DNA from: Phycisphaerales bacterium
GTDB taxonomy: Bacteria > Planctomycetota > Phycisphaerae > Phycisphaerales > UBA1924
DNA: 60,078 bases
Direction of reading: 5' to 3'
Assembly: GCA_029260515.1 (NCBI GenBank)
Contig: JAJDDC010000027.1
Span: 1 to 60,078, forward strand
The notes under the pieces are model-generated. The model saw only the letters and a program-made list of their open reading frames with translations. It was not told the origin of the DNA and ran no database searches. How positions within the stretch are numbered: the first letter of the stretch is position 1; each line of letters starts with the position of its first letter. The translations under genes and the position numbers were made by a program. Shown here piece after piece: positions 1 through 11,085 of this stretch.

Positions 1-2302
1 GCGTCGGCCCGCCGACCTGGACGATAACGCCGACCCCGCCGCCGCCCACCCGTCTTCCGGCGGGGGGGGCTCCCAGCCCCCCCGGCGGTGTGGTCGGCAT
101 TGTGCGGGGGGGCTGGAAGCCCCCCCCTCCGTGGGGCGGGGAGGCATTGGCTCCCCCCAGCCGTTCGACGACATTCAGCACGTCCTCCAGCGTCAACGGC
201 TCGAAGAACAGCAGGTCGCTCGTGTCGTAGTCGGTGCTGACCGTCTCCGGGTTGGAGTTGATCATGACCGACTCGAGGCCCATCTCCTTGGCCGCGAACG
301 CCGCGTGGCAGCAGCAGTAGTCGAACTCGATCCCCTGCCCGATCCGGTTGGGCCCGCCGCCGAGGATCACGACCTTCTTTGTGTCGCTGCCCGCGAGCCG
401 CTTGGTCAGCTCGCACTCGGGCGGGATCGCGCCCGAGTCGCCGTTGGCGCCGACCAGGTCGTGCCCGGGCTGGTACGTCGAGTAGTAGTAGGGAGTGACG
501 GCCTCGAACTCGGCGGCGCACGTGTCCACCAGCTTGTACACGGGTCTGATCCCGAGCCCCTCGCGGTGGCGACGCACGTCGATGATGCTCTGGCCCGTGA
601 TCTTGCCCGTGTACAGGAACGCGAGCTGCGCATCAGAGTACCCGAGCGCCTTGGCCCGCTCCAGCGTCGCGTGCGGCACGCCTTCGAGTGTCGCGTGCGA
701 GCACAGCTCGTCCTCGAACTCCACCAGCTGCGCGATCTGATCGAGGAAGAACGGGTCGATCCGCGTCAGCTCGTACACCCGCTCGACCGACCAGCCCATC
801 TTCAGCGCGTACCGGATGTAGTACAGGCGCCCCTGGCTGGGCACACTCAGCTTGCGGACCAGCTTGTTCTCGTCGATCGGCCACTCGATCGGCTGCCCGT
901 CGGCGGTCCGGAAGGGCCTGGCGCTCGTCGGCGCGTCATCCCCCGCGACCGCCGGCGGCGGCGTCAGGTTCAGCACCATCTCGCCCGCCTCGACCGCACG
1001 CATGGCCGCGAGCCACTTGTCGTTGCGGTCGAGACCCAGCCCGAACCGCTTGACCTCCATCGAGCGGACGACCTTCTGCAGGCTCTCCTTGAACGTCCGC
1101 CCGATCGCCATCGCCTCGCCGACGGACTTCATCTGCGTCGTCAGCGTCTCGTCGGCCTCGGGGAATTTCTCGAACGTCCAGCGGGGCATTTTGGTGACGA
1201 CGTAATCGATGCTCGGCTCGAAGCAGGCGCTGGTGGTGCCCGTGATGTCGTTGCGCAGCTCGTCGAGCGTGTACCCGACCGCGAGCTTGGCCGCGATCTT
1301 GGCGATCGGGAAACCCGTCGCCTTGGAGGCCAGCGCCGACGAGCGGCTCACCCGCGGGTTCATCTCGACGACGACGAACTCGAACTTCTTCTTGCCGTCG
1401 GGCCCGGGCTCCGGGTCCGGGTTGACCGCGAACTGGACGTTCGAGCCGCCGGTCTCGACGCCCACGCCCCGCATGATGCGGATGGCCGCGTCGCGGAGGG
1501 TCTGGTACTCCTTGTCGGTCAGGGTCAGGATCGGCGCGACGGTGATCGAGTCGCCCGTGTGCACGCCCATCGCGTCGAAGTTCTCGATGCCGCAGACAAT
1601 GACGCAGTTGTCGTTCTTGTCGCGGACAACCTCGAGCTCGAACTCCTTCCAGCCGAGCAACGACCGGTCCACCTGGACCTGGCCGATCATGGACGCGCGG
1701 ATACCCCGCGTGACCAGCTCGGTCAGCTCGTCGCGGTTGTAGGCGATGCCCCCGCCCCAGCCGCCGAGCGTGAACGCGGGGCGGATGATCGCGGGCAGGC
1801 CGATCGTCTCGACGAACGCCTCGGCCTCCGCCAGCGTCGTGACCGTCGTGGACTCGGGCAGCTTGAGGTTCAGCCCCGCGCAGACCTGTGCGAACGCCTT
1901 GCGGTCCTCGGCCTTGTGGATCACCGCCCGGTCGGCGCCGATCATCTCGACCCCGAACTCGTCGAACACACCCGCGTCGAACAGCTCGCACGCGCAGTTG
2001 AGCCCGGTCTGCCCGCCCAGCGTCGGGAGCACCGCGTCGATGGGCGTGCCCCGGTCCTTTTCTTTCTGCAGGATCTTGCGGACCGTGGCGGCGGTGATCG
2101 GCTCGATGTACGTCCGGTCCGCCATCGACGGGTCGGTCATGATCGTCGCCGGGTTCGAGTTGACCAGGACGACCCGGTAGCCCTCGCTCTTGAGCGCCTT
2201 GCACGCCTGCACGCCCGAGTAGTCGAACTCGCACCCCTGCCCGATGACGATGGGGCCCGAGCCGATGATGAGGATCGTCGTGATGTCGTCGCGGCGGGGC
2301 AT
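1..2302 (-). CDS. carB: Carbamoyl-phosphate synthase large subunit (N-terminal 767 codons; cut by window edge)
   Basis: Makes carbamoyl phosphate from bicarbonate, ammonia (from CarA) and two ATP, for arginine and pyrimidine synthesis. The start at 2302 gives [20 protein letters not shown], the usual CarB N-terminus with the GSGPIVIGQ nucleotide-fold motif. The first ATP-grasp half is complete and the oligomerisation domain follows. The second half opens with the mirrored motif [17 protein letters not shown] near residue 650. Residues about 716-752 are a Gly/Pro-rich stretch with no counterpart in ordinary CarB. The frame stays open through it and returns to the conserved [10 protein letters not shown] at about 757-765. 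The C-terminal part of the second ATP-grasp and the MGS-like domain lie outside the window. No strong Shine-Dalgarno is seen. Confidence 0.95.
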   Translation of the reverse strand, partial: MPRRDDITTILIIGSGPIVIGQGCEFDYSGVQACKALKSEGYRVVLVNSNPATIMTDPSMADRTYIEPITAATVRKILQKEKDRGTPIDAVLPTLGGQTGLNCACELFDAGVFDEFGVEMIGADRAVIHKAEDRKAFAQVCAGLNLKLPESTTVTTLAEAEAFVETIGLPAIIRPAFTLGGWGGGIAYNRDELTELVTRGIRASMIGQVQVDRSLLGWKEFELEVVRDKNDNCVIVCGIENFDAMGVHTGDSITVAPILTLTDKEYQTLRDAAIRIMRGVGVETGGSNVQFAVNPDPEPGPDGKKKFEFVVVEMNPRVSRSSALASKATGFPIAKIAAKLAVGYTLDELRNDITGTTSACFEPSIDYVVTKMPRWTFEKFPEADETLTTQMKSVGEAMAIGRTFKESLQKVVRSMEVKRFGLGLDRNDKWLAAMRAVEAGEMVLNLTPPPAVAGDDAPTSARPFRTADGQPIEWPIDENKLVRKLSVPSQGRLYYIRYALKMGWSVERVYELTRIDPFFLDQIAQLVEFEDELCSHATLEGVPHATLERAKALGYSDAQLAFLYTGKITGQSIIDVRRHREGLGIRPVYKLVDTCAAEFEAVTPYYYSTYQPGHDLVGANGDSGAIPPECELTKRLAGSDTKKVVILGGGPNRIGQGIEFDYCCCHAAFAAKEMGLESVMINSNPETVSTDYDTSDLLFFEPLTLEDVLNVVERLGGANASPPHGGGGFQPPRTMPTTPPGGLGAPPAGRRVGGGGVGVIVQVGGPT
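62..160. repeat. Cluster of G/C-tract palindromes inside carB
   Basis: Two near-identical hairpin units occur at 63-83 and 106-126. Each has perfect 9-bp arms, GGGGGGGCT and AGCCCCCCC, around a 3-nt loop (CCC or GGA). A weaker relative, GGGGAGGC-ATT-GGCTCCCC, lies near 138-156. They encode the Pro/Gly-rich insertion in CarB. They look like copies of a small palindromic element that landed in frame. Confidence 0.75.
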
Positions 2303-2337
2303 CGGTGCTGGCTGTCTCCGACCGCTCGCGCCGCACA

Positions 2338-2502
2338 GTGGGGCAGGCGTCCTACCTGCCATTCAAGAGTGGCGCAAACTCGATCAGAGTAGGCCCGCCC
2401 GAACCCCCCGGCCAGCGTGGGGACAACCGACAGAGGTGGGGCAGGCATCCCGCCTGCCCGAGACCGCGGACGAATACAGGCAGGCGGGACGCCCGCCCCA
2501 CC
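2338..2502. repeat. Three copies of a short GTGGGGCAGGC-type repeat upstream of carB
   Basis: Copies are at 2338-2360, 2436-2459 (same orientation) and 2479-2502 (inverted). The consensus is roughly GTGGGGCAGGC + RTCCCGCCTGCC, itself an imperfect palindrome. They fill most of the 211-bp gap between carB and the secreted protein gene, both of which read leftwards. This is probably a dispersed intergenic element, and the transcripts would fold into hairpins here. Confidence 0.7.
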
Positions 2503-2513
2503 AGTTCCCCGCG

Positions 2514-3341
2514 TCAGTCGTCCGAGCCGTCCCTGTACAGGTTCACCAGCCGCCGCCTCGCGTCGGGGGGCAGCGCCCGGTAGATGTCGGCGAACAGCCC
2601 GCGCCGCTGCTCCGCGGTCGGGTTCAGCGCCGTTTTCTGCGCAAAGTCCTGCACCAGCCGCCTCACCTCGCCCTCCGTCTCCGGATCAAGCTCCATCGCC
2701 GCGAGAGTCTCTTCCAGCTGCGACGTCCCCGCCTCGACGATCCGGTCGTACGACCGCTTGATCTCCAGCCCGATCGCCTCGGCGATCAGCCGCTTGAACG
2801 CGGCGTGGTCCGCGTCCTCGATCCTGGCGCTGTGCAGCTCGACGCGCAGTTCCTCGAACCGGGCGGTGTGCCGCTCGCGGACCAGATCCCGGTACGCCTT
2901 GACGTGCTCTCTGGGCAGGACACGCGCGAGTTTGTCCACCAGGCGCCCGCTCTTGCGGAGGCCCTCGAGCTGGTCCACGATCGAGCCCAGCAGGCGGCGC
3001 TGGGACGCGGCGTCGCCCGTGGCGTTGGCGGCCTGCAACTCGACAAGCGTCAGGATGTTGCGGACGACCACGCCGTCGATCACCGCGGCCCGCTCGCCCA
3101 GGATCACGTCGATCTTCTCCCAGGTCTGGTCGTCCAGATCGAAGAGGTCCAGGGCGGCGACCTCGGGGGGCGCCTCAAGAGGCTCGAGCGCCCCGTCGTA
3201 CCCCCGCCGCACAAGGGTCGCCCGCGACGCCTCCTCCTCGATCTTGGGCCCGCTCAAGGCAGGCGGCTCGTCGGCGGGCTGCGCGACGCCAGGGGCCAGC
3301 GGCATGGCGGTCGTGACGATGAGCACGGTCAGGAGGGTCAT
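2514..3341 (-). CDS. Secreted hypothetical protein, helical
   Basis: 275 aa, no recognised family. The start at 3341 is chosen over an upstream in-frame start because it gives a normal signal peptide (MTLLTVLIVTTAMPLAPGVA) and has GGAGAA about 7 nt before it. The mature part is rich in charged residues and predicted helix, with repeated Leu/Glu/Arg patterns and no cysteines or obvious catalytic motif. It reads in the same direction as carB, 211 bp upstream of it, and is divergent from glmS. A periplasmic structural or regulatory role is possible, but nothing in the sequence fixes it. Confidence 0.75.
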   Translation of the reverse strand: MTLLTVLIVTTAMPLAPGVAQPADEPPALSGPKIEEEASRATLVRRGYDGALEPLEAPPEVAALDLFDLDDQTWEKIDVILGERAAVIDGVVVRNILTLVELQAANATGDAASQRRLLGSIVDQLEGLRKSGRLVDKLARVLPREHVKAYRDLVRERHTARFEELRVELHSARIEDADHAAFKRLIAEAIGLEIKRSYDRIVEAGTSQLEETLAAMELDPETEGEVRRLVQDFAQKTALNPTAEQRRGLFADIYRALPPDARRRLVNLYRDGSDD

Positions 3342-3490
3342 GACGGTTCTCCGGGCCGGGGGATCCGGCGGTCGAACGGGCGGCGCGGGCGGGGCGTACC
3401 TCCCCACAGACGTTCAACGCCGCCGGGGCGTTCGGATTTCAGCCCCGCCGGGGCTCCCGCCGACGTAGCGTTGTTCATTCCGCCCCCGCC

Positions 3491-3526
3491 GTCCGCCCGT
3501 TCGGGCTCGTCGGCGGACCGAACGGG
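3491..3526 (+). promoter_or_regulatory. Overlapping inverted repeats in the glmS leader
   Basis: Two stems share bases. GTCCGCC (3491-3497) pairs with GGCGGAC (3512-3518), and CCCGTTCGG (3496-3504) pairs with CCGAACGGG (3518-3526). They are mutually exclusive and end 10 nt before the glmS ATG, over the GGGAG that could serve as its ribosome site. It does not resemble the glmS ribozyme. Confidence 0.35.
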
Positions 3527-3536
3527 AGCCGATCTC

Positions 3537-5363
<1,827 letters not shown>

Positions 5364-5519
5364 CGGCCCCGCGTCCCGCCGCGGGTGTTCAGCTGGGGAG
5401 GGCCCGGGATGAGGGGCCCGCCCCACGTCCGAGAACCCCGAGCGTCGGCCCCGCGTCGATTCTGTCGCCGAACCCGCCCACCGCCCGATCCGCACTCCGA
5501 GACCTCCCGGAGAGCGGAT

Positions 5520-6161
5520 GTGTTCTTAAAGGCCCTGCGATCCCGACGCACCCCAGTCGTTCTCGACACGCTCGCCGCGCTCGCCCCGTCGCGTCCGATC
5601 GAGGTCGTCAGCGCATCCGAGATCCGTACCGCACGACTGACGCTCCGCCCGCTGCGTCCGGCGGACCGCGACGAGTACCTCCGAGTCGTCCGAGCCAGCC
5701 GCGAGCACCTGAGACGCTGGGTGCCGCTCAACGAGGCGGGCGAGACGCACGACGAGTTCTTCGACCGCCAGCTCGCCGCCGCCAGCGAGGGCGACAGGAC
5801 CGGGCTCTGCTGGCGGCGCATCGGCGTCCTGGGCGACGGCTCGATCGCCGGCGCGTTCAACCTCAACGCCATCTCGCGTGGTCTCGAGTGGTGGGCCGAC
5901 GCGACCTGGTGGGTCTCGAGGGCCCACACCGGGCGAGGCCTGGCGAGTGAGGGCGTGGGCGCGATGCTCGAGTTCGCCCTCGGCGACCCGCCAAGGGGTC
6001 TGGGCCTGCACGCCGTCCACGCGGGCGTTGATCCCGACAACACGCCCAGCCGGCGTCTGGTCGAGAAGCTCGGCTTCGCGCACGACCCCGGCCAATCCTC
6101 GCACCTGCAGGTGGGGCGTGACTGGCGTCGTCACGAGTTTTACATCAGGCGTGCGGCCTGA
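5520..6161 (+). CDS. GNAT-family N-acetyltransferase, RimJ/RimL-like
   Basis: Predicted acetyl-CoA-dependent transferase acting on a protein N-terminus or small amine. The conserved part starts at EIRTARLTLRPLRPADRDEY and includes a WWVSRAHTGRGLASEG acetyl-CoA binding loop and VDPDNTPSRRLVEKLGF near the end, all typical of RimJ/L relatives. The frame is open back to an ATG at 5385, but that extension is Pro/Arg-rich and unlike the family. I chose GTG at 5520, which has a CGGAG ribosome site about 8 nt upstream. Product about 213 aa. It lies 156 bp after glmS on the same strand and ends facing the TolC-like gene. The substrate cannot be told. Confidence 0.8.
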   Translation: MFLKALRSRRTPVVLDTLAALAPSRPIEVVSASEIRTARLTLRPLRPADRDEYLRVVRASREHLRRWVPLNEAGETHDEFFDRQLAAASEGDRTGLCWRRIGVLGDGSIAGAFNLNAISRGLEWWADATWWVSRAHTGRGLASEGVGAMLEFALGDPPRGLGLHAVHAGVDPDNTPSRRLVEKLGFAHDPGQSSHLQVGRDWRRHEFYIRRAA

Positions 6162-6190
6162 GCCGCGACCCCGCGCGGGCGATGCTCAGG
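6157..6190. terminator. Hairpin holding both stop codons of two convergent genes
   Basis: CCTGAGC (6157-6163) pairs with GCTCAGG (6184-6190). The TGA of the acetyltransferase lies in one arm and the stop of the TolC-like gene in the other. There is no T-tract. Confidence 0.4.
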
Positions 6191-8042
6191 GCTGGACCGG
6201 CACGACATCGCCCGGCGCGTCCGGGCCCGGGCCTTGGTCCGCGCCTGTGTTGTCCGTCGGCGCGAGCATCCCGGGCGGCGGGGCCAGCGTGCCGTCGAAC
6301 TCGACCCGCAGCTGCCCCGTCGAGAGCAGGTAGTCGAGCACGGCGTTGCGCAGGTCCGTGATCGCCTGGTCCCGCGCGTTCTCGGCGTCGAGCAGGTCGT
6401 TGCGCCGGTCGATGATCGACTGCGGGTCAGAATCGTCCCGGATCAGCAGCTCCTCGAGGCCCAGCTCGTTGATCCGCACCTGGTCCTGGGCCAGGCGGAG
6501 CTGGAACCGCGCAAGATCAATGTTCCGCACCGCCTGACGCGCGTCGATGATCACGTTGTCGCGGAACTCGTCGTACGCCCGCTGTGAGCGTTCGAGCGTG
6601 ATGATCGCCCGGCGCAGGCCCAGACGCTCGATCCGCCGGTCGAGGGGCAGCGAGAACGTCGCGCCAACCGAGTAACCCAGCTCGTCGGGGTCGATGCCGG
6701 CGCCGCCCGTCGCGTCGTCGGGATCGGTCGGGATCGAGACGCTGGCGCTCAGGTCCAGGTCGGGCAGCAACGCGTTGCGCGCGTTGGCGATGCCACGGCG
6801 CGAATCGTCGAGCCCGTCGCGTCGGTTCTGGAGATCGAGCCTGTAGTTCAACGCGGTCAGCGCCGCCTCGGCCAGCGTCGTCTCGGGCTCGAGCAGGTTC
6901 GGTATCCCCTCGTCGATCTCGATGGGCGTCGTGATCGGCAGGCCCAGACGCACCTTGAACCGCTCGAGCGCGAGGATGTAGTTCTCGCGCAGGTTCGCGA
7001 GCGTCTGGCGGGCCTGGCTCAGGCGGCTCGCGGTGATCTGCCCCTGGAACGCGCGGAGGCGCCCGGCCTTGACCTTCTCCGCCGTCGCCTCGTCGTCCCG
7101 GTCCAGGCCGTCGATCTGGCGGAGCTGGTTCTCGATACGTGCGCGCGACTGGAGGAGCCCGAAGTAGTCGCGCGCGATCGCGACGAGCAGCTCGCGACGG
7201 AACCGCTCGAACGCGCGGGCCGCGTAGATCAAATCCCGCTCGGCCTGGATCCGGTCCTCGCGCGCCACAAGCCCCGCGCCCCGCAGCAGCGGGATGCTCC
7301 CGCTCAGGACCAGCTCCGACGACTGGATGTACCCACCCCCCGCGGCCTGCCGGCGGAGCTGGTCGGTCGCGCTGACGATCCAGCGCGCCTCGACCTCGCC
7401 GCCGTAGGGCAGGCGCTGCGTGAGCCGCAGCGTGTTGATCACATCCAGCGCGTGCTCGAAGCGCCCCGCGTCGCCCCCGCCCGAGAACCCGACCGTGGTG
7501 TCGTTGAACAGCCGCGGGCCCCAGAGGTGACGCTCGATGAGCAGGCTGATGGCCGCGAGGATGTAGTCCTCCTCCGCCAGGCGGTGCTCGCGTCCGGACC
7601 TCTGGGCGAGGCGGAACGCGTCCTCGAGCAAGATCACCAGCGCGCCCTCGTCGGACCCGTCCGAGTGCAGCGATTCCTCGGCGTACCGATCCAGGCGTTG
7701 TGCGACGTCGCGGTCATGGGCCGCCGCGTCGAAGGGCAGGTCGCCCGCGCCCGGGTTGACCGTCCCGAGGCGTGTGCTGGCCTGCCCGGTCCGTCGGCGA
7801 TCGGCGATCGAGCGGGCCCCGGCGTCCGGGCGGGTCTGCGGGGCGACGGCGCCGCCGCCCAGGGCCTCGGACCGCTCGCGGAGCAGCTTGTCGGTCCTCG
7901 CGTCGACCCGGCCCAGCGGGTCGCGGCAGCCGGGGACGGACACGAGTGAGACGGCCAGAACGAGGGCGCCCAGGACCCGGGTCCCAGACCGGGGTCCCGT
8001 GCTCGCGGATGCAAAAATTCCAGGCCTCGTTTGTGCTTGCAT
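6186..8042 (-). CDS. TolC-like outer-membrane efflux lipoprotein
   Basis: Predicted outer-membrane channel of a tripartite efflux or type I secretion system. 618 aa. The N-terminus has a hydrophobic run (VLGALVLAVSLVSVPGC) ending in a plausible lipobox Cys39. The body has the two repeated coiled-coil OEP halves, seen in long Arg/Asp/Leu heptads, ASRLSQARQTLANLRENY and a second-half copy AITDLRNAVLDYLLSTGQLRVE at the C-terminus. About 170 residues between signal and barrel are unusual for TolC. No membrane-fusion or pump gene is adjacent, so it is an orphan in this window. TACAGT lies 9 nt before the ATG and there is no Shine-Dalgarno. Confidence 0.85.
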   Translation of the reverse strand: MQAQTRPGIFASASTGPRSGTRVLGALVLAVSLVSVPGCRDPLGRVDARTDKLLRERSEALGGGAVAPQTRPDAGARSIADRRRTGQASTRLGTVNPGAGDLPFDAAAHDRDVAQRLDRYAEESLHSDGSDEGALVILLEDAFRLAQRSGREHRLAEEDYILAAISLLIERHLWGPRLFNDTTVGFSGGGDAGRFEHALDVINTLRLTQRLPYGGEVEARWIVSATDQLRRQAAGGGYIQSSELVLSGSIPLLRGAGLVAREDRIQAERDLIYAARAFERFRRELLVAIARDYFGLLQSRARIENQLRQIDGLDRDDEATAEKVKAGRLRAFQGQITASRLSQARQTLANLRENYILALERFKVRLGLPITTPIEIDEGIPNLLEPETTLAEAALTALNYRLDLQNRRDGLDDSRRGIANARNALLPDLDLSASVSIPTDPDDATGGAGIDPDELGYSVGATFSLPLDRRIERLGLRRAIITLERSQRAYDEFRDNVIIDARQAVRNIDLARFQLRLAQDQVRINELGLEELLIRDDSDPQSIIDRRNDLLDAENARDQAITDLRNAVLDYLLSTGQLRVEFDGTLAPPPGMLAPTDNTGADQGPGPDAPGDVVPVQP

Positions 8043-8051
8043 CGGGGGCGG

Positions 8052-8057
8052 ACTGTA
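8052..8057 (-). promoter_or_regulatory. Candidate -10 element, leaderless start of the TolC-like gene
   Basis: TACAGT ends 9 nt before the ATG at 8042. No clear -35 is visible. Confidence 0.35.
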
Positions 8058-8210
8058 CCGCCGGCGCCCCCGAGTCGTTGCCGTTCGCGGGGTGGGGTTC
8101 TACGATCTCCGTCCCACTCGCGCACGGGCGCGGGCGGCCCCCCGCCCGGGGGGCCTGCACGACCGATCGGCCCCCCGGTCCACGACGGGGCCCTGCGAGC
8201 GCAAAGATAT

Positions 8211-11051
8211 ATGCCATCAGTCACTTACGACGGCCGAAGCTTCATGCTCGACGGCCGGCGACTCTGGGTTGTCTCCGCCTCCATCCACCACCAGCGGATC
8301 GAGCCCGAGGAGTGGGCAGACCGCATCCACGCGGCCCGTCTGGCAGGATTTAATACAATTGAGACGCCTGTTTTTTGGGGCGCCGTCGAGCCCCGCCCGG
8401 GCCAGTTCGACTTCAGCGGCGCCAACGACGTCAAGAAGTTCGTCGAGGCCGTCGGCGCCGCCGGGATGCACTGCATCGTCCGCCCGGGCCCCTTCGTGGG
8501 CGCCGGCTGGGACCTGGGTGGTCTGCCCGCCTGGCTCTTGCAGATCCCCGAGATGAAGCTGCGGACCGCCAACCAGCCCTTCCTCGAGGCGTGCAGCCGC
8601 TACATCTCTGCCCTCGCCGACCAGATCCGCCCCAGGCAGCTCACCAGTACCGGCAAGGGCGGGGCGATCCTGCTCATCCAGAACGAGTCCTCGTGGACGT
8701 GCGGCATCGACGAGCTCGCGGCCCAGTACCTGGGCGAACTGGCCCGATACCTCCGCGAGAGCGGGCTGACCGTCCCCAAGATCAACACCAACAACCTCTG
8801 GCAGGCCAAGAGCGTCGAGGGCGAGATCGACGGGTGGGTCGGCGAAACCAATCTGCTGGCGACCCTCCGCCAGCTCGCGATCGTCCGGCCCAACCAGCCA
8901 CGCATGATCGTGGACTTCGGCGTCAAGTCACGCCCGGTCTTCGGCGAGCCCGCGCCCACGCCCCCGAGCCCCGCGATCGTCCAGCGCCGCCTCGGCGAGA
9001 TCCTCGCCGGCGGTGGGCAGTTCAACTACGCCCCCTTCGCGTGCGGGCTGACCAAGGGCTTCTCGTCCGGGCAGCGCCCCGCGGGCGACGGCGCGTTCTA
9101 CGCGCCCACCCAGGATCTGGCCTCGCCCATCGACGCGGGCGGTGCGCCCAGCGAGCACTACAACCTCGTCCGCCGCCTGGCGACCTTCGCCAGCCGTTTC
9201 TCGCGCGTCTTCGCCAACATCGATCCCGAGCACCAGCCGATTATCCTGAATCCCGCGAGCGCGCCGGGCGGCGTGGGGCGGGGCGCCGACACGGCGCACC
9301 TGGCGCCCATCGTCTCGCACGCGCGCGGGACGCAGGGCGACATCGCCTTCATCTTCTCGGGCGCCGAGGACGCGGACCTGTCCAAGAAGCCCGCGCTTAC
9401 ACGGATGAGCCTGCTGCTGCCCGACGGCACGACGATGCCCGTGGACATCGGGCGCCAGGGCGTCGCGTGGTGCCTCTTCGACGTCAACATCAACGCACGC
9501 GCCACGCTTGACTACTGCTCGCTCAACGCGTTCGGCATTGTCGGCGACGCGTTTGTCTGTTTCGGCCCCGCGGGCGGGCACGGCGCGGTCTGCGTCAACG
9601 GCACGCCCGTCGATGTCGTCGTTCCCAAGGGACGCAAGCCCCTGGTCGAGGAGGTCGAGGGCGTCTTCGTCGTCGTCTGCTCGGGCGACATGATCGACGA
9701 GACGTTCCTGGGCGAGAGCGCGGTCTACGTGGGTGTGGACGGGCTGACGGCGTCCGGCGAGCCGATCCCGGGCGACGGGCGCCCGTACACGCGTGTTTCG
9801 GGCGACGGCTCGACGTCCAACATCGCCGCCAGGGACTACCCCCGGGCGAAGCTGCCCAAGTCCGGCAAGGTCGCGCTCGCGGGGGCGACGGTCGCGCCCG
9901 CCGACGAGCAGGTCGCGGGCACGAGCCCCAGGTACGCCGCCATCCCGGGCCCCGCGGACCTGGGCGTGCTGGGGGCGCCGTACGGTTACGGCTGGTACCG
10001 CCTGACGGTCACGTCCAAGGCGGCCCGCAAGGTCAGCGTCGCGGCGCCTTCATCGGGCGACCGCCTGCACGTCCGCCTCGAGGGCGAACACATCGGCATC
10101 CTCGGCGCGGGCCCGGGCGCGTCGCACACGCTCCAGTTGTCGCTCAAGTCGGGCAAGCAGACGATCACGGTGCTCGCCGACAACATGGGGCGGGCCAGCG
10201 CGGGCGTCGATCTCGGCGCGCACAAGGGCATGCCCGATCACCTCTGGGCGGTCGATACTTTCAAGGCGGGCAAGGCGAGCGTAGAGGACGGTGATCCGAT
10301 TACGCCGCTGACATACTTCGCGCCGCGGATGCATCTTCGCGTGGGCGACGTGACGGCGCCGCGCCGTGTCACGTGGTCGTTCACGCACCGCCGCAAGTCG
10401 CCTCTGTTCGTCCGCCTGCCGGCGCTGCCCGCGCGGTACGTGGTGGTGCTCAACGACGAGGCGTACCGCTTCGTCGAGGCGGGCACGCCAACCGAGCTGG
10501 TGCTCGATGACGAGGCGACCAAGCGGGGGGTCAACGTCCTCCAGCTGGCGCCGATGACCGAGATCTTCGACCAGACGCGCGCGGGCGAGGAGATCGACGC
10601 GTTCGCCAAGGCCGCGGGCGCGAGCGTGTTCCTCGAGGGCGCCGAGGCGTTGACCGAGAAGGGCGACTGGGCGTTCTGCAAATGGGAGCCGCCCGCCAAG
10701 AGCGCATACAAGAAGGCGGGGCGCGACCACAAGGCCGACGGTCCGACGTGGTGGCGTGCGAGCGTGGACGTATCACTCGAGGGCGATATCCCGGTCGAGC
10801 TCGACCTGACGGGCATGACCAAGGGCGTCGCGATGGTCAACGGGCAGATCCTCGGGCGGTACTTCGTGACAGCGCCGGGCGCGGGCAAGGTCGGGCCTGT
10901 CACGTCGATCCCGATCCCGCGGCCGCTGCTCAAGGCCAAGAACAACGATATCGTCATCTTCGACGAGCACGGCGGCACGCCCTCGCGCTGCAAGATTGTG
11001 TACCGTGAGAACGCGCGCCCGATCCGGGCGGCGCCGACGCTGCCAGAGTAA
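8211..11051 (+). CDS. GH35 beta-galactosidase-like protein with altered nucleophile
   Basis: 946 aa. The N-terminal 330 residues match the glycoside hydrolase 35 TIM barrel: WVVSASIHHQRIEPEEWADR, NTIETPVFWGAVEPRPGQFDF and RPGPFVGAGWDLGGLPAWL. The acid/base Glu is kept (E159 in IQNESSW, family NEYG). At the nucleophile position the family SEF reads VDF, so the Glu is Asp235. Beta-rich jelly-roll domains follow to the C-terminus. Start at ATG 8211. The frame is open upstream to 8031 but that part overlaps the divergent gene's start. No signal peptide is seen, so it is probably cytoplasmic. It may be a weakened hydrolase or a binding protein. Confidence 0.8.
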   Translation: MPSVTYDGRSFMLDGRRLWVVSASIHHQRIEPEEWADRIHAARLAGFNTIETPVFWGAVEPRPGQFDFSGANDVKKFVEAVGAAGMHCIVRPGPFVGAGWDLGGLPAWLLQIPEMKLRTANQPFLEACSRYISALADQIRPRQLTSTGKGGAILLIQNESSWTCGIDELAAQYLGELARYLRESGLTVPKINTNNLWQAKSVEGEIDGWVGETNLLATLRQLAIVRPNQPRMIVDFGVKSRPVFGEPAPTPPSPAIVQRRLGEILAGGGQFNYAPFACGLTKGFSSGQRPAGDGAFYAPTQDLASPIDAGGAPSEHYNLVRRLATFASRFSRVFANIDPEHQPIILNPASAPGGVGRGADTAHLAPIVSHARGTQGDIAFIFSGAEDADLSKKPALTRMSLLLPDGTTMPVDIGRQGVAWCLFDVNINARATLDYCSLNAFGIVGDAFVCFGPAGGHGAVCVNGTPVDVVVPKGRKPLVEEVEGVFVVVCSGDMIDETFLGESAVYVGVDGLTASGEPIPGDGRPYTRVSGDGSTSNIAARDYPRAKLPKSGKVALAGATVAPADEQVAGTSPRYAAIPGPADLGVLGAPYGYGWYRLTVTSKAARKVSVAAPSSGDRLHVRLEGEHIGILGAGPGASHTLQLSLKSGKQTITVLADNMGRASAGVDLGAHKGMPDHLWAVDTFKAGKASVEDGDPITPLTYFAPRMHLRVGDVTAPRRVTWSFTHRRKSPLFVRLPALPARYVVVLNDEAYRFVEAGTPTELVLDDEATKRGVNVLQLAPMTEIFDQTRAGEEIDAFAKAAGASVFLEGAEALTEKGDWAFCKWEPPAKSAYKKAGRDHKADGPTWWRASVDVSLEGDIPVELDLTGMTKGVAMVNGQILGRYFVTAPGAGKVGPVTSIPIPRPLLKAKNNDIVIFDEHGGTPSRCKIVYRENARPIRAAPTLPE

Positions 11052-11085
11052 TCCTCACGACGCGTCGCCGGAGGGAGACAGCCCG

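Noticed and set aside
1..180. A frameshift in carB at the insertion
   Set aside because: Careful reading shows the same frame leads through the insert to GVIVQVGG, so it is an insertion and not a frameshift.
131..2392. A 753-codon open frame on the plus strand opposite carB
   Set aside because: It is the shadow of a high-GC gene: no motifs, biased Arg/Asp/Leu composition, and carB on the other strand has clear domains.
2244..3536. Upstream extension of the glmS frame to 2244
   Set aside because: It would remove the N-terminal Cys that GlmS needs and crosses the divergent secreted-protein gene.
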